64,000 nt of DNA from Flavobacteriales bacterium (GTDB lineage: Bacteria; Bacteroidota; Bacteroidia; Flavobacteriales_F; PHOS-HE28): assembly GCA_016710015.1 (NCBI GenBank), contig JADJLR010000001.1, forward strand, positions 806,001-870,000, given 5' to 3'. Shown in pieces: positions 27,101 through 36,300 of this stretch. The number at the start of each line of letters is the position of its first letter. Within the stretch, counting starts at the first letter, position 1. The notes below the pieces were generated by a model. It had not been told where the DNA came from and did not search any database. It worked only from the letters and a program-made list of their open reading frames with translations. Made by a program: the position numbers and the translations under genes.

Positions 27101-27618
27101 CCCTTGCGATCGGGGCTGTAGAAGATGGCCGAGAGCGGGCCATGGTCCGGGACCTTGGCATACTCTTCACCGAAGAGGGTGATGAAGTCCTGATCGCTGT
27201 TCTTTTGACGTTCACGCGCATTGGCGATCGCGGTCCGGAATGCGGGATCTTCGCTGTTCTCGCTCAAGTTGACCACCAACTCCGGGATGCTCACCTCGAG
27301 GGTAACAGCCATACCGCCGCGCAGATCCAGACCCAAGTTGATCTCCTTCTCCTTGCACTCGCCGTAGGTATAACCCAGGATCGGGTACACCTTCTCCTCG
27401 CTTCGAGCGCGGAGGTAGCTGTTCTCGAACTGGATCCGCAAGGCATCACGGTCCTGGCCTTCATTCCCCGGTATGGCGAGGACGGAATCGGCCTTCAAGT
27501 TGCTTTCTACTCGAGCCTTTTTCTCCATACCGGAGGTAAAGACCGAGAATGAAAGCTGATACGTACAAGCCAGCGCCAGCAGGATGGTGAAGATCCAAAG
27601 CGCGCCCCTATTCTGCAT
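24175..27618 (-). CDS. secDF: SecDF protein-export fusion with an inserted OmpA-like domain
   Basis: Fused SecD-SecF, the proton-driven factor that pulls exported proteins through SecYEG. It is 1,147 residues, longer than the roughly 1,000 typical of Bacteroidota fusions. Order: first transmembrane helix (~6-27), SecD periplasmic region with LGLDLRGG at 95-102, an inserted OmpA-like domain at about 322-432, the rest of the P1 region, SecD transmembrane block (~665-840) with GMAVDANVLIYERIREE, then SecF (from ~870) with VDFSGGRTY and VIGYSINDTVVVFDRIRE. The OmpA insert has GGYTDNTGDSTMNKALSQQR and a typical NRR end, so the Asp368/Arg383 peptidoglycan ligand pair is present. A strong promoter lies just upstream and a terminator downstream. 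Confidence 0.95.
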   Translation of the reverse strand: MQNRGALWIFTILLALACTYQLSFSVFTSGMEKKARVESNLKADSVLAIPGNEGQDRDALRIQFENSYLRARSEEKVYPILGYTYGECKEKEINLGLDLRGGMAVTLEVSIPELVVNLSENSEDPAFRTAIANARERQKNSDQDFITLFGEEYAKVPDHGPLSAIFYSPDRKGIFDREGSDEDYLTALRGEATTALNNTEKILRTRIDKFGVAQPSIQKQTFSGRIQIELPGVKDKERVRKVLQSTANLQFWETADNEQVFPSLKDANDRMGALAMGSDTADVPEFSHTLTSGVEIKGAGTGVESGLVGFLTSGQAVDKDAWFNFDRVTFATGSATIDMANSESQLGNLVEIMNAYSNVRLKIGGYTDNTGDSTMNKALSQQRAEAVTAALVAKGIASDRLEAEGYGPAHPVANNDTEEGRAQNRRMALRVLDLGADADTADALETDTTKSFDEMTEAEKAEARQKNPLFSVFQPSQSRGAVLGSSLVADTAQVNAFLKSPTTKSLMPADVKLVWGAKPETFELAKGGSAQFLTLYALRVPRGGEPKLDGSSITNAYQDFDMKGDVEVIMQMDAEGAQTWKVMTGDNVGRAVAIVLDELVYSAPIVQSEIAGGRSSISMGTGDLNNQIQEADDLANILKAGALPAPARIIDETVVGPSLGGENIKWGMISFAIALLIVMIYMILYYNTAGWVADLALLVNLFVLIGSLASLQAALTLPGIAGIVLTMGMAVDANVLIYERIREELRHGKMLKSAVDLGFKGAMSAIIDSNVTTLITAVILYIFGSGPIRGFATTLGLGILTSLFTALFLSRMIISRRLEQGKPFSVWTGWSKNIFVNANFDFMAKRKVFYTVSGIVIAIGIVSMFTNGFNWGVDFSGGRTYVVKFQNEVKVDAVESALKPNFVTEEGLQSGVNVKTYGGSSQVKITTNFMSAASGEGVEDVVDGRLETGLKTLGNDYEIIESRKVDATISDDIKTSAVTALGFALLFIFLYVAVRFSNWQFGLAGLLSLTHDALFVLGLYSLLYKIMPFSMEIDEAFIAAILTVIGYSINDTVVVFDRIREYMLDHKRETNEVVFNKAINSTLGRTMNTAVTTLLVLIVIFFFGGVSIQGFIFALFIGILVGTYSSVFVASSLVVDLLKGKKSETKA

Positions 27619-27644
27619 GACCGATGGTTTTTCTTAAGAGGCGG

Positions 27645-27678
27645 CAAATATAGCGTTGTTGCCCATCGGAGGAAGCAA
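27645..27678 (-). promoter_or_regulatory. promoter of secDF
   Basis: Minus-strand TATATTTG (27645-27652) matches the Bacteroidota -7 element exactly, with a TTG 23 bp further upstream (27676-27678). It lies 27 bp before the secDF start codon. Confidence 0.65.
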
Positions 27679-27802
27679 TGCAGCAACGACGGCCATTCCC
27701 CGACGGTAATAGGGCCGACTTGACCGGTTCTTGGATCGCACGATGCGCATCTTCATTGGTGAACAGGATACGCCGGACATCACCACCTTTGTACCGCTCA
27801 CC

Positions 27803-30037
27803 ATGAAACACCTGTACATCTTTACACTGGCCGTGCTACTCGCGGGCAGCCTGCACGCACAAACGGATCTGGAATTCGACGGTACGGTGCCGGTCACCCG
27901 AATGGGTTCTCCGCTGCCCCTCGCGTGGGCCGGGGGTATCAACTACACCCAAGTGGGGCAACTGGATCTGGATCAAGACGGCCTCAAGGACCTGTTCTTC
28001 TTCGATCGAACAGGGAACAAGATCACCACTTTGCGCCATACGGGAGGCTCGGGAACGAACGCTTATGAGCTGACCCGCGCATACGATGCGGTCTACCCTT
28101 TCGCTCAGTTGCATGATTGGGTCCTGCTTCGGGATTACGATTGCGACGGAAGGGAGGACATCTTCAGCTATTCCCAAGCGGGCTTCTCCGTGTACCGCAA
28201 CACCTCTACTTCGGCGGGTCTGGCATTCGAACTGATCACGTTCCGGATGCTATGCGACTATGTGTTCAGCGATGGCTCATCGCAGATCACCAACCTGTAT
28301 GTGAATGCCGATGACATTCCGGGCATCGTGGATGTGGATGGCGATGGGGACCTGGATGTGCTCACCTTCCACCAATTGGGATCCTATGTGCAATACTACA
28401 AGAACCTCACCTTAGAGGAATACGGCACCTGCGACAGTTTGGACTTCGTGCTGCGCAGCGGTTGTTGGGGTCGATTTGCTGAGAATTCGTCCACCAATGC
28501 GGTTTCATTGAATGTGGAATGCCCCTACCCGGTGCCGAATCCAGAATTGACCGGGCCGGATGAACGTGCACACGCAGGCAGCACGGTCACACCGCTGGAC
28601 CTGAATGGCGATGGAGTGATGGATCTGCTATTGGGCGACATCGCCTTCCCGAACATGGTGTCGCTTACCAACGGTGGCTCGGTGGATGACTCGTTCATGA
28701 CCTCGGAGGACCAAACCTTTCCGAGCAGTGATCAGCCAGTTGAGCTTCCCATTTTCCCAGCCGCCTTCCACTTGGATGTGGATGGCGACGGTAAGCGCGA
28801 TCTCTTGGTTTGCCCCAGTGCGCGTTCATTGGCGCAGAACTATCAAGGTGTTTGGTTCTACCACAACGCGGGAACCGATGCTGCACCGGTGTTCGAGTTC
28901 CAACAACCGGATCTGTTCCAGAACCGAATGCTGGAATTCGGAGAAGGGGCGTACCCGGTGCCGTTCGACCACAACGGAGACGGACTGATGGACCTGATCG
29001 TGGCCAACAATGGCTATTTCCACCCCTCGGGTGACCACGTTGGGAAACTAGCCTTGCTGGAGAATGTAGGCACACCAACAGCTCCGGCATTCAATATGGT
29101 CACGGACGATTATATGGGGCTGAGTACAAGCGGGATCGGCAATGGGATGTATCCTGCCTTCGCGGATGTCGACGACGATGGGGACTTGGACATGTACATC
29201 GGTGATGAAGGCGGCAAGCTCCACTTTTACCGCAACACAGCGACAGGGGCCGTTGCACAATTCGCTTTTGCCCAAGCGAACGTGGCGTATACCTCGGGTG
29301 AAGGCATCGACGTGGGCCGTTTTGCCACACCCCAGTTCGTGGACCTGGACCAGGACGGACTCTCGGATCTGGTGATCGGGGAGCAAAATGGGAATTTGAA
29401 CTACATCCGGAATACAGGGACCGCTGCGCAGGCCGCTTGGACCTTGGTAACGGACAGCCTTGGGCGGGTGCGTACCAACACCGTCTATACCCTAGGGCAT
29501 TCCGTACCCGTGATCTTCACTGGCGAAAGTGGCGATCGCGAATTGCTGGTTGGTTCAGAGTCGGGATGGCTGTGGCATTACACAGGGATCGAAGGCAATC
29601 TGGAGGGTACTTGGACCTTGCAGGACACCAGTTTTCAGGACTTGAACGAAGGCTTCAGGGCAGGCCTTTGTGTACACGATCTCACCGGAGATGGGGAATT
29701 GGATCTGGTGATCGGCAATTTCCGAGGTGGCATGTCCTTCTGGCGAAGCGATGCGATCTCATCCATCCGGTCCGCAACGGGATCGACCACTGCGCAAGTC
29801 TTGGCCAAACCCAACCCTACGCAGGGACTTGTGGATCTCGAAATATCGACCGCACTACCCATTGGAACAGCATGGGTGGTACGGAACACCTTGGGTCAGG
29901 TGGTCCAACGCATTATGGCGACCGGCCCACGAACCACGCTTCAGTTGGAAGGCTGCCAGCCGGGTCTCCACGTGATCACGGCGGAAGCGGCAGGATTCCG
30001 TTCGGAACCGGTCCGTGTCATCGTGCAGGGTCACTGA
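27803..30037 (+). CDS. secreted FG-GAP/VCBS repeat protein with type A T9SS C-terminal domain
   Basis: A 744-residue secreted protein with signal peptide (MKHLYIFTLAVLLAGSLHAQ). At least nine calcium-binding-type loops of the form DxDxDG follow (DLDQDGLKDL, DYDCDGREDI, DVDGDGDLDV, DLNGDGVMDL and so on), spaced as in a seven-bladed FG-GAP propeller. The C-terminus (AKPNPTQGLVDLEIS ... LQLEGCQPGLHVI) is a T9SS type A sorting domain, so the protein is probably exported through the outer membrane and attached or released. The start at 27803 was chosen for the signal peptide; 24 in-frame residues upstream look random. Confidence 0.85.
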   Translation: MKHLYIFTLAVLLAGSLHAQTDLEFDGTVPVTRMGSPLPLAWAGGINYTQVGQLDLDQDGLKDLFFFDRTGNKITTLRHTGGSGTNAYELTRAYDAVYPFAQLHDWVLLRDYDCDGREDIFSYSQAGFSVYRNTSTSAGLAFELITFRMLCDYVFSDGSSQITNLYVNADDIPGIVDVDGDGDLDVLTFHQLGSYVQYYKNLTLEEYGTCDSLDFVLRSGCWGRFAENSSTNAVSLNVECPYPVPNPELTGPDERAHAGSTVTPLDLNGDGVMDLLLGDIAFPNMVSLTNGGSVDDSFMTSEDQTFPSSDQPVELPIFPAAFHLDVDGDGKRDLLVCPSARSLAQNYQGVWFYHNAGTDAAPVFEFQQPDLFQNRMLEFGEGAYPVPFDHNGDGLMDLIVANNGYFHPSGDHVGKLALLENVGTPTAPAFNMVTDDYMGLSTSGIGNGMYPAFADVDDDGDLDMYIGDEGGKLHFYRNTATGAVAQFAFAQANVAYTSGEGIDVGRFATPQFVDLDQDGLSDLVIGEQNGNLNYIRNTGTAAQAAWTLVTDSLGRVRTNTVYTLGHSVPVIFTGESGDRELLVGSESGWLWHYTGIEGNLEGTWTLQDTSFQDLNEGFRAGLCVHDLTGDGELDLVIGNFRGGMSFWRSDAISSIRSATGSTTAQVLAKPNPTQGLVDLEISTALPIGTAWVVRNTLGQVVQRIMATGPRTTLQLEGCQPGLHVITAEAAGFRSEPVRVIVQGH

Positions 30038-30058
30038 TCCTCTGTTCATCGAAAAGCA

Positions 30059-30085
30059 GAACGGCGCTCCTTTCGGGCGCCGTTC
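30059..30085. terminator. bidirectional terminator between convergent genes
   Basis: A perfect 9-bp stem (GAACGGCGC / GCGCCGTTC, loop of 9) lies between the plus-strand FG-GAP gene and the minus-strand mdh gene. T tracts are weak on both sides. Confidence 0.6.
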
Positions 30086-30110
30086 CACGTTGAAAGGGTC
30101 TGATCCTGTA

Positions 30111-31049
30111 TCAGGCGGTCACGTTCATCTTATCCATCACCTCCATCACCTCCTTCACGGCCACAGCACTGGAATTGCAGAGTTCCTGCTCCTCCTTGTT
30201 GAGCTTCAGTTCGATGATGCGCTCCACTCCGTTCCGACCGAGGATGACCGGCGCACCCATGTAGATGTCCTTAAGGCCGTATTCGCCTTGCAACCAGACG
30301 CAGCATGGGAAAACTCGGCGCTGATCCCGCACGATCGCTTCCACCATCTGCGCAGCGGCCGTACCCGGCGCATACCACGCACTGGTGCCGAGCAGGTTCA
30401 CGATCTCGCCACCGCCTTTCTTGGTGCGCTCCACGATGGCTTCGAGTTTGTCCGCATCGATCAATTCAGTGACCGGGATGCCACCAACCGTGGTGTAGCG
30501 TGGCAGTGGTACCATGGTATCGCCATGGCCACCCATCAGAACCGCTTGGATATCCTTGGGACTCACGTTCAATTCGGTGGCCAAGAAAGCCCGGTAACGT
30601 GCGGTATCCAGGATACCCGCCATACCGAACACCCGGTTCGCCGGGAATTTGCTGTTCACGAAGGCGCAATAGGTCATCACATCCAGGGGATTGCTCACCA
30701 CGATGATGATGCAATTCGGACTGTGCTTCACCACATTCTCCGTAACGCTCTTCACGATGGCGGCGTTCGTCGCGATCAGGTCATCGCGGCTCATCCCCGG
30801 CTTGCGCGGCAGTCCGCTGGTGATCACGACCACATCGCTGTCGGCCGTTTTGGTGTAATCGTTCGTACTACCCACAATGCGCGAGTCGAACAGATTCACA
30901 GGTGCGGTCTGCCAGATATCCAAGGCCTTCCCCTCGGCAAATCCTTCCTTGATGTCCAAAAGGACCACTTCATTCGCGAGTTCCCAACGGGCAACGGCAT
31001 CGGCGCAGGTCGCGCCCACATTCCCGGCCCCTACTACGGTGACTTTCAT
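30111..31049 (-). CDS. mdh: malate dehydrogenase
   Basis: NAD-dependent malate to oxaloacetate in the TCA cycle. The 312-residue protein is of the lactate-dehydrogenase-like MDH group: VTVVGAGNVGATCADAVA, VVITSGLPRKPGMSRDDL (substrate Arg), SNPLDVMTYCAF, the catalytic loop with GGHGDTMVPLPRY (His) and DTARYRAFLA. Both ends are intact. It is transcribed alone, convergent with the FG-GAP gene. Confidence 0.96.
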   Translation of the reverse strand: MKVTVVGAGNVGATCADAVARWELANEVVLLDIKEGFAEGKALDIWQTAPVNLFDSRIVGSTNDYTKTADSDVVVITSGLPRKPGMSRDDLIATNAAIVKSVTENVVKHSPNCIIIVVSNPLDVMTYCAFVNSKFPANRVFGMAGILDTARYRAFLATELNVSPKDIQAVLMGGHGDTMVPLPRYTTVGGIPVTELIDADKLEAIVERTKKGGGEIVNLLGTSAWYAPGTAAAQMVEAIVRDQRRVFPCCVWLQGEYGLKDIYMGAPVILGRNGVERIIELKLNKEEQELCNSSAVAVKEVMEVMDKMNVTA

Positions 31050-31107
31050 GTCGATATGGATTGGATGTTAGTCGACTTTGGGGCATCAGAAGCCCCATAA
31101 GGCGGTG

Positions 31108-31115
31108 CGAAAGTA
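31108..31115 (-). promoter_or_regulatory. possible -7 element of mdh
   Basis: TACTTTCG on the minus strand matches TAnnTTTG at seven of eight positions, 58 bp upstream of the mdh ATG. No convincing TTG element stands at the expected distance. Confidence 0.35.
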
Positions 31116-31226
31116 GCACCTTCCAAGGCAGGCGCATGAGCTTGTGGATAACCCGGACACGACCCGATGCGACCCGAAGGCGATCGGGAGGCATCCTTTT
31201 TCGTTCCTTGCGTCTACCTATTGAGC

Positions 31227-31898
31227 ATGGCTATCTTACCGGCACCAATGCAACGGACGGTCACCCCACCTTCGGCACCCAACAAGGCCTCATTGCGCCT
31301 TGTACCAGCGGTGGATCAAGTGGGGCCGGACCAGACGTATGCGCCGTTGATCGAGGGTTGCTTGAAGGGGGAACGCCGCGCGCAACAGCGCGTGTACGAA
31401 CTGTTCTACGGGAAGATGATGGCCGTGTGCTTGCGATACACCAAGAATACCGACCAAGCCAAGGACATCCTGCAGGATGGATTCATCAAAGTGTTCAAGA
31501 GCGTGGTGAAATTCAACCGTGCGGGCTCTTTTGAAGGGTGGATCCGCCGGATCATGGTGAATACGGCCATCGACCACTTCCGCCGCACCAAGAACTCCTA
31601 CTTGCTACTTGGTGAAGAACGGAGCATCGAGGATTTCGGTGATCAAGATGAAGAAGATACCCTGGCCGAAGAGGAGCAGGATGATCGGATGGATCTGAAG
31701 CCTGCAGACATCATCAATGCCATGCAGAAGCTGACGCCCGCCTACCGGACGGTCTTCAACCTGTATGTATTCGAGGAATTGACCCACAAGGAGATCGCCG
31801 ATGTGCTGGGAATCAACATCGGGACCTCGAAGAGCAATCTCGCCAAGGCGAAACACAATTTGAAAAAGCTACTTACGAAGGAGCAACGGCTCCATTAA
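31227..31898 (+). CDS. ECF-type RNA polymerase sigma factor
   Basis: A 223-residue sigma-70 family protein of the extracytoplasmic function group. Region 2 is seen in RRAQQRVYELFYGKMMAVCLRYTKNTDQAKDILQDGFIKVFKSV and FEGWIRRIMVNTAIDHFRR, region 4 in LTPAYRTVFNLYVFEELTHKEIADVLGINIGTSKSNLAKAKHNLKKLL (helix-turn-helix). The N-terminal ~45 residues are not conserved; the start could also be the ATG at 31248. Its stop overlaps the next start (TAATG), so the downstream membrane protein is a natural candidate for its anti-sigma partner. Target promoters cannot be predicted. Confidence 0.93.
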   Translation: MAILPAPMQRTVTPPSAPNKASLRLVPAVDQVGPDQTYAPLIEGCLKGERRAQQRVYELFYGKMMAVCLRYTKNTDQAKDILQDGFIKVFKSVVKFNRAGSFEGWIRRIMVNTAIDHFRRTKNSYLLLGEERSIEDFGDQDEEDTLAEEEQDDRMDLKPADIINAMQKLTPAYRTVFNLYVFEELTHKEIADVLGINIGTSKSNLAKAKHNLKKLLTKEQRLH

Positions 31899-33136
31899 TG
31901 GTCTGGAACATGAACGGTCCCAACGAATTCGAACGATCGATCAAGGAGGCGCTTGAACCCTACGAGGTGCCCTACAATTCTGCCGATTGGGCACAATTGG
32001 AGCGCAACTTGGTCCAAAGCTCTGCCAATGGCCGGGTGAACCGATCGGGTTTCTATGCCCTCCTTCTTGGTGGATCCATCGCTGCGGCAAGCAGCATCTT
32101 CGCCATTCTATCTCCCACCTCATCATATACGGACGGTGGAGCAATGAACGGGGCGACATCAATGGATGCGATGCCTGTTCGGGCGGAGGTATCCACACGA
32201 ACCATCGTTGCGCAACAAGAGCCGATCCAGGAACCGGTATCCGCGCCAGCGATCTTGGTGATGACCAAGAACGACCAGACGCAGCTCGTTCGAAGCGAAC
32301 CTATGGCCATTGCCGCACCTGTGAAGCCTAAAATGGAGGTCGGCGCAGGAAAGGGATCGCCCATGGTGCGCCCCAGCATGACCGAAGGATGCCCTGGGAC
32401 CTTGATCGAATTCGCTGCGGAGAATCTTCCCGAGGAAGGGATCTACCTATGGAACTTCGGTGATGGCAGTTTCTCCAACAAGCCTACCCCGAACCATGCC
32501 TTCGCTAAATCGGGAAGTTTCGAGGTGATGCTCTCCCACTCCTCAAGCGGTGGTGGCAACATCCACAACAAACCAGCTGCGGATCGGATCCTGATCTACG
32601 AGGCTCCCGAGGCCTCGTTCAGTACCCTGAAGCAAGAGTATGACAACACGGTACCTTCTGTTCATTTCGAGAACCGCAGCATGGGTGGACGATCCTATGA
32701 ATGGGACTTCGGCGACGGCGCCACTTCAGCGATCGCACATCCGGACCACGTGTACAAGAAAGGCGGACTTTACACCGTCAAACTGACGGTCACCAACAAC
32801 AACGGTTGCGTGGACCGCACCGAGCGTACGGTTCGGATCGACCGGGATTACGACCTGTTGGCCACCAAGACCTTCTCGCCAAATGGGGACGGCGTGGATG
32901 ATCTCTTCATCCCCGAAGCATTGAAGACCCTTGGCGTGAAGTTCAACCTCTCGATCTTCCAAGCCCAGACCGGAACGCTGGTCTATGAAACGACCGATCC
33001 GCAGCGCCCGTGGAACGGACGGATCTCCAACAAGGGAGAACCCTGCGCATCTGGGGATTATGTGTGGATGGTGGAGATGAAGGACGGCGAGAAGTTGGGC
33101 GGCACGTACAATGGCTCACTGAATTTGGTGCGTTGA
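31898..33136 (+). CDS. membrane protein with PKD domains and T9SS type B-like C-terminal domain, putative anti-sigma factor
   Basis: A 412-residue protein coupled to the ECF sigma gene by a TAATG overlap. Residues 1-50 are cytoplasmic-looking (FERSIKEALEPYEVPYNSADW), one transmembrane helix lies at about 51-71, then two PKD domains (LWNFGDGSFSNKPTPNHAF, and YEWDFGDGATSAIAHPDHVY) and a gliding-motility-type (CHU_C) C-terminal domain at about 325-412 starting KTFSPNGDGVDDLF. There is no cleavable signal peptide. The one-helix topology next to a sigma gene is typical of anti-sigma factors, while the C-terminal domain is typical of T9SS cargo; the regulatory role is inference. Confidence 0.85.
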   Translation: MVWNMNGPNEFERSIKEALEPYEVPYNSADWAQLERNLVQSSANGRVNRSGFYALLLGGSIAAASSIFAILSPTSSYTDGGAMNGATSMDAMPVRAEVSTRTIVAQQEPIQEPVSAPAILVMTKNDQTQLVRSEPMAIAAPVKPKMEVGAGKGSPMVRPSMTEGCPGTLIEFAAENLPEEGIYLWNFGDGSFSNKPTPNHAFAKSGSFEVMLSHSSSGGGNIHNKPAADRILIYEAPEASFSTLKQEYDNTVPSVHFENRSMGGRSYEWDFGDGATSAIAHPDHVYKKGGLYTVKLTVTNNNGCVDRTERTVRIDRDYDLLATKTFSPNGDGVDDLFIPEALKTLGVKFNLSIFQAQTGTLVYETTDPQRPWNGRISNKGEPCASGDYVWMVEMKDGEKLGGTYNGSLNLVR

Positions 33137-33156
33137 GCCTCCGCTATCACACGGAT

Positions 33157-33191
33157 AAATGCCCCGGAGAACCTTCGGGGCATTTATTTTT
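33157..33191 (+). terminator. intrinsic terminator of the sigma/anti-sigma operon
   Basis: A perfect 10-bp stem AAATGCCCCG / CGGGGCATTT (33157-33185) with an 9-base loop, followed by ATTTTTG, begins about 20 bp after the stop codon at 33136. Confidence 0.85.
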
Positions 33192-33302
33192 GTGCAAAAG
33201 CAACGATTTGTTGAAAGGATCGGTCACTTGGACAGAGATCAGGTCGAATTCTTGAGGAACCTTTCATTCGCAGCCCCCCCCGCGCAACTATCCCGCATCC
33301 GT

Positions 33303-36300
33303 ATGATCAACAAAACGATCAAATCACTTTCGGTCGGACTGGTCCTTCTACTCCTATTCGCGCTTCCTGCTGTTGGCCAGCAGTTCAGTATTTCGGCTGG
33401 TTCAGTGAATACCTGTTCAGGCATTTTGGAAGACACCGGTGGACCTTCCGGTCAATACAGCAACAACGAGAATTTCACCGTGGTGATCTGCGCGGACAAC
33501 CCGGGTGACGCGATCTCCTTGACCTGGGTGGTCTTCACCCTGAGTCCTACAGGCCCGAACCCTCCTGACCGGATCCAGATCTGGGACGGAAATTCCACTG
33601 CGGCGACCTTCTTGGGGGAGTACTCGGGCACTTCCCTGCAAGGATTGATCACCTCGGCGACCTCTTTCAATACCACGGGCTGTCTGACCGTGAGGTTCAT
33701 TTCCAACGGGAATGGCACCGGGAATTTCGCAGCATCCATCACCTGTTACACCCCATGCGAACGCCCCACCGCTGTGGGCACCATGAGCGAAGGCAGCCCT
33801 GCTAGGATCTGTGTTGGTGAGGTTTTGGATTTCGATGGCAACGGATCCTATGCGGCCCAGAACTTCTATGTCGCCTCGTACACGTGGGATTTCGATGATG
33901 GGGAAACCTTCAACGGACCGGTCACATCGCACAGTTTCGCCGAACCCGGCGAGTATGTGGTACAACTTTTCTTATTGGACGACAACGATTGCGCAAGTGC
34001 CAATCTTGTGGACCTCCAAGTGTTGGTAAGCACCACGCCCAGTTTCGCGGGGACCGTGGAAAGCATTCAAACCTGCATAGGTGCCACGGTAGACCTGAAC
34101 GCGGTGGTGACCCCGGTAACATGGACCGGCATTCCCGAAGCGAACTTCGGCGATGGCGTGTACTTACCGGATGATCTTGGTCTGCCCTTCACCAGCGAGT
34201 TGAACTTCACGCAGTTCGAACCGGGCCAAATGTTGACCAACGTGGCGGACGTGCTGTCCATCTGTGTCAGTTTGGAGCATTCGTTCATGGGCGATCTCGT
34301 GCTTTCGGTGACCTGTCCTGGAGGGCAAACCATCATACTGCACCAGCAAGGTGGCGGTGGAACCTATTTCGGTGATGCGAACGACGGTGATAGCAATGCG
34401 GATCCGGTAGCCGGTGAATGCTGGGACTATTGCTGGAGCCCGACAGCGACGTTGGGGATCATGGAGGATTGTGCCCAGTTCGGCCCTACGCCCAACACCA
34501 TGCCTTCCAGTCAAGGAACAGCACTGAGCCCGGGCACGTACAGCAGCGTACAGCCTTTTACCAATTTGCTGGGGTGCCCATTGAATGGCACATGGACCTT
34601 CACCTCCACCGACCTTTGGGGAGCGGACAATGGCTTCCTCTGTTCCTGGTCTTTGAATTTGAACCCGGCGATCATCCCGGACGTGACCCAGTTCACCCCG
34701 GATCCTGGTACGTCCACATTGGATAGTGCAAGCTGGACAGGCGATTTCCTTGTCTCGGACCCCACGAACCCATTGAGCGCTCAAGCCACACCGAATGTAC
34801 CGGGTGATTTCGACTACACGTTCATGGTGACCGACGATTTCGGCTGTAGCTACGACACCACGATCACGATCACGGTACCCCCGCTGATCGAACTGGATGC
34901 CGGGCCGGAACTCGCTCTCTGTAGCGATCCTGTTCCAATGGCTGGTATGATCACAGCGAACGGACCACCTTCCAACTGCGATTGGACACTTACGCTGTAT
35001 GAAGCCTTTGGCGACAGTTGGAATGGAGGTGCCAGCCTCGCGGTGACGATCGACGGGGTAACGACGAATTACACGGTGCCTTCAGGTCCGGAAGAGTTGA
35101 GTTTCACCTTGAATGTGAGTACGGGATCGACCATACAACTGACATTCACCGCTGGAACCACGTGGAATAACGAGAATTCATTCACCTTGTTCAACGAACT
35201 CGGAGGCACGGTCTACGCCAGCCCGGATGGCCCTCCTACGGGTGTTGCATACAACGACGTGATCGTATGTGGAGGAGGCACCACACCGGTCACCTTCGAA
35301 TGGTCGCCGACCGATGGCTTGACGGATCCTAGTGACCCAACGACGGATGTGTATGTAACGGAGCCCACGTGGTTCTACCTTACGGTGTACCCGGCAGGTA
35401 ACCCGGAATGTGCGGTGATGGACAGTGTTCTAGTGGTCCCCGACCCATCCATCGATGCCGGTCTTGCCAATGCGATCACCCTCTGCGCCAGCGACCCGAT
35501 CATCCAATTGACGGATTCGCTCGGCGGTACGCCTGATGCAGGTGGCGTATGGACCAGCGGCATCGGTACCGTCGTGCCGAACACCTTCGATCCCGCGACA
35601 GGACTTACGGATGTGTACCTCTACACCGTGACCAGCATTGCAGGCTGCGTAGCCACCAGCACCTTGGACATCACTGTGATACCATCGGATGATCCGACCT
35701 GTTGTGGTGTGGTGGACGCTGGCGAACCTGCCTTCTCCTGCGATTTGACCATCGCGCTTTCTGCAACCCCCGGGAATACAGGTGTCGGCAACTGGGTGGG
35801 ACCGACCGGGGCCGTATTTGGAAATGCCACAGACCCGATCACCACTGTGACCATGCCTGTTGGCAATGGAGGAACGCATCGCTTCTATTGGGAGGAGAAC
35901 GACGGCGCATTTTGCAACTTGAAGGACAGCGTGGACATGACCTTCACCGATGCCTATGTCTTTACACCCACCTTGACGGATGCGCTCTGCTTCGGCTATT
36001 GCGATGGCATCGCTGAGGTCGATGTGGTAGGCGGCAACTCCGTTGGTGGCTTGAACTTCGCTTGGTCCAACGGCCAGCAAGGGATCGACCTGAACACCAT
36101 CGAAGATCTGTGCATGGGTGACTACACCTTGACCGTTGCGGATGACAATGGATGCGAAGGGTCGGTGACCGTGAACATTGCCGAACCCATCCTCTTGGAG
36201 ATCGATTCACTGGCCCACCAACCGGTCACCTGTTCCGGAGATTGCGACGGTGTCCTTGAGGTGTACGATCCCGAGGCCGTCGAGTACAGCTTCGATGATG

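Noticed and set aside
33159..33302. Upstream extension of the 1,218-residue T9SS protein
   Set aside because: It begins within the terminator of the preceding operon and precedes a clear signal peptide.
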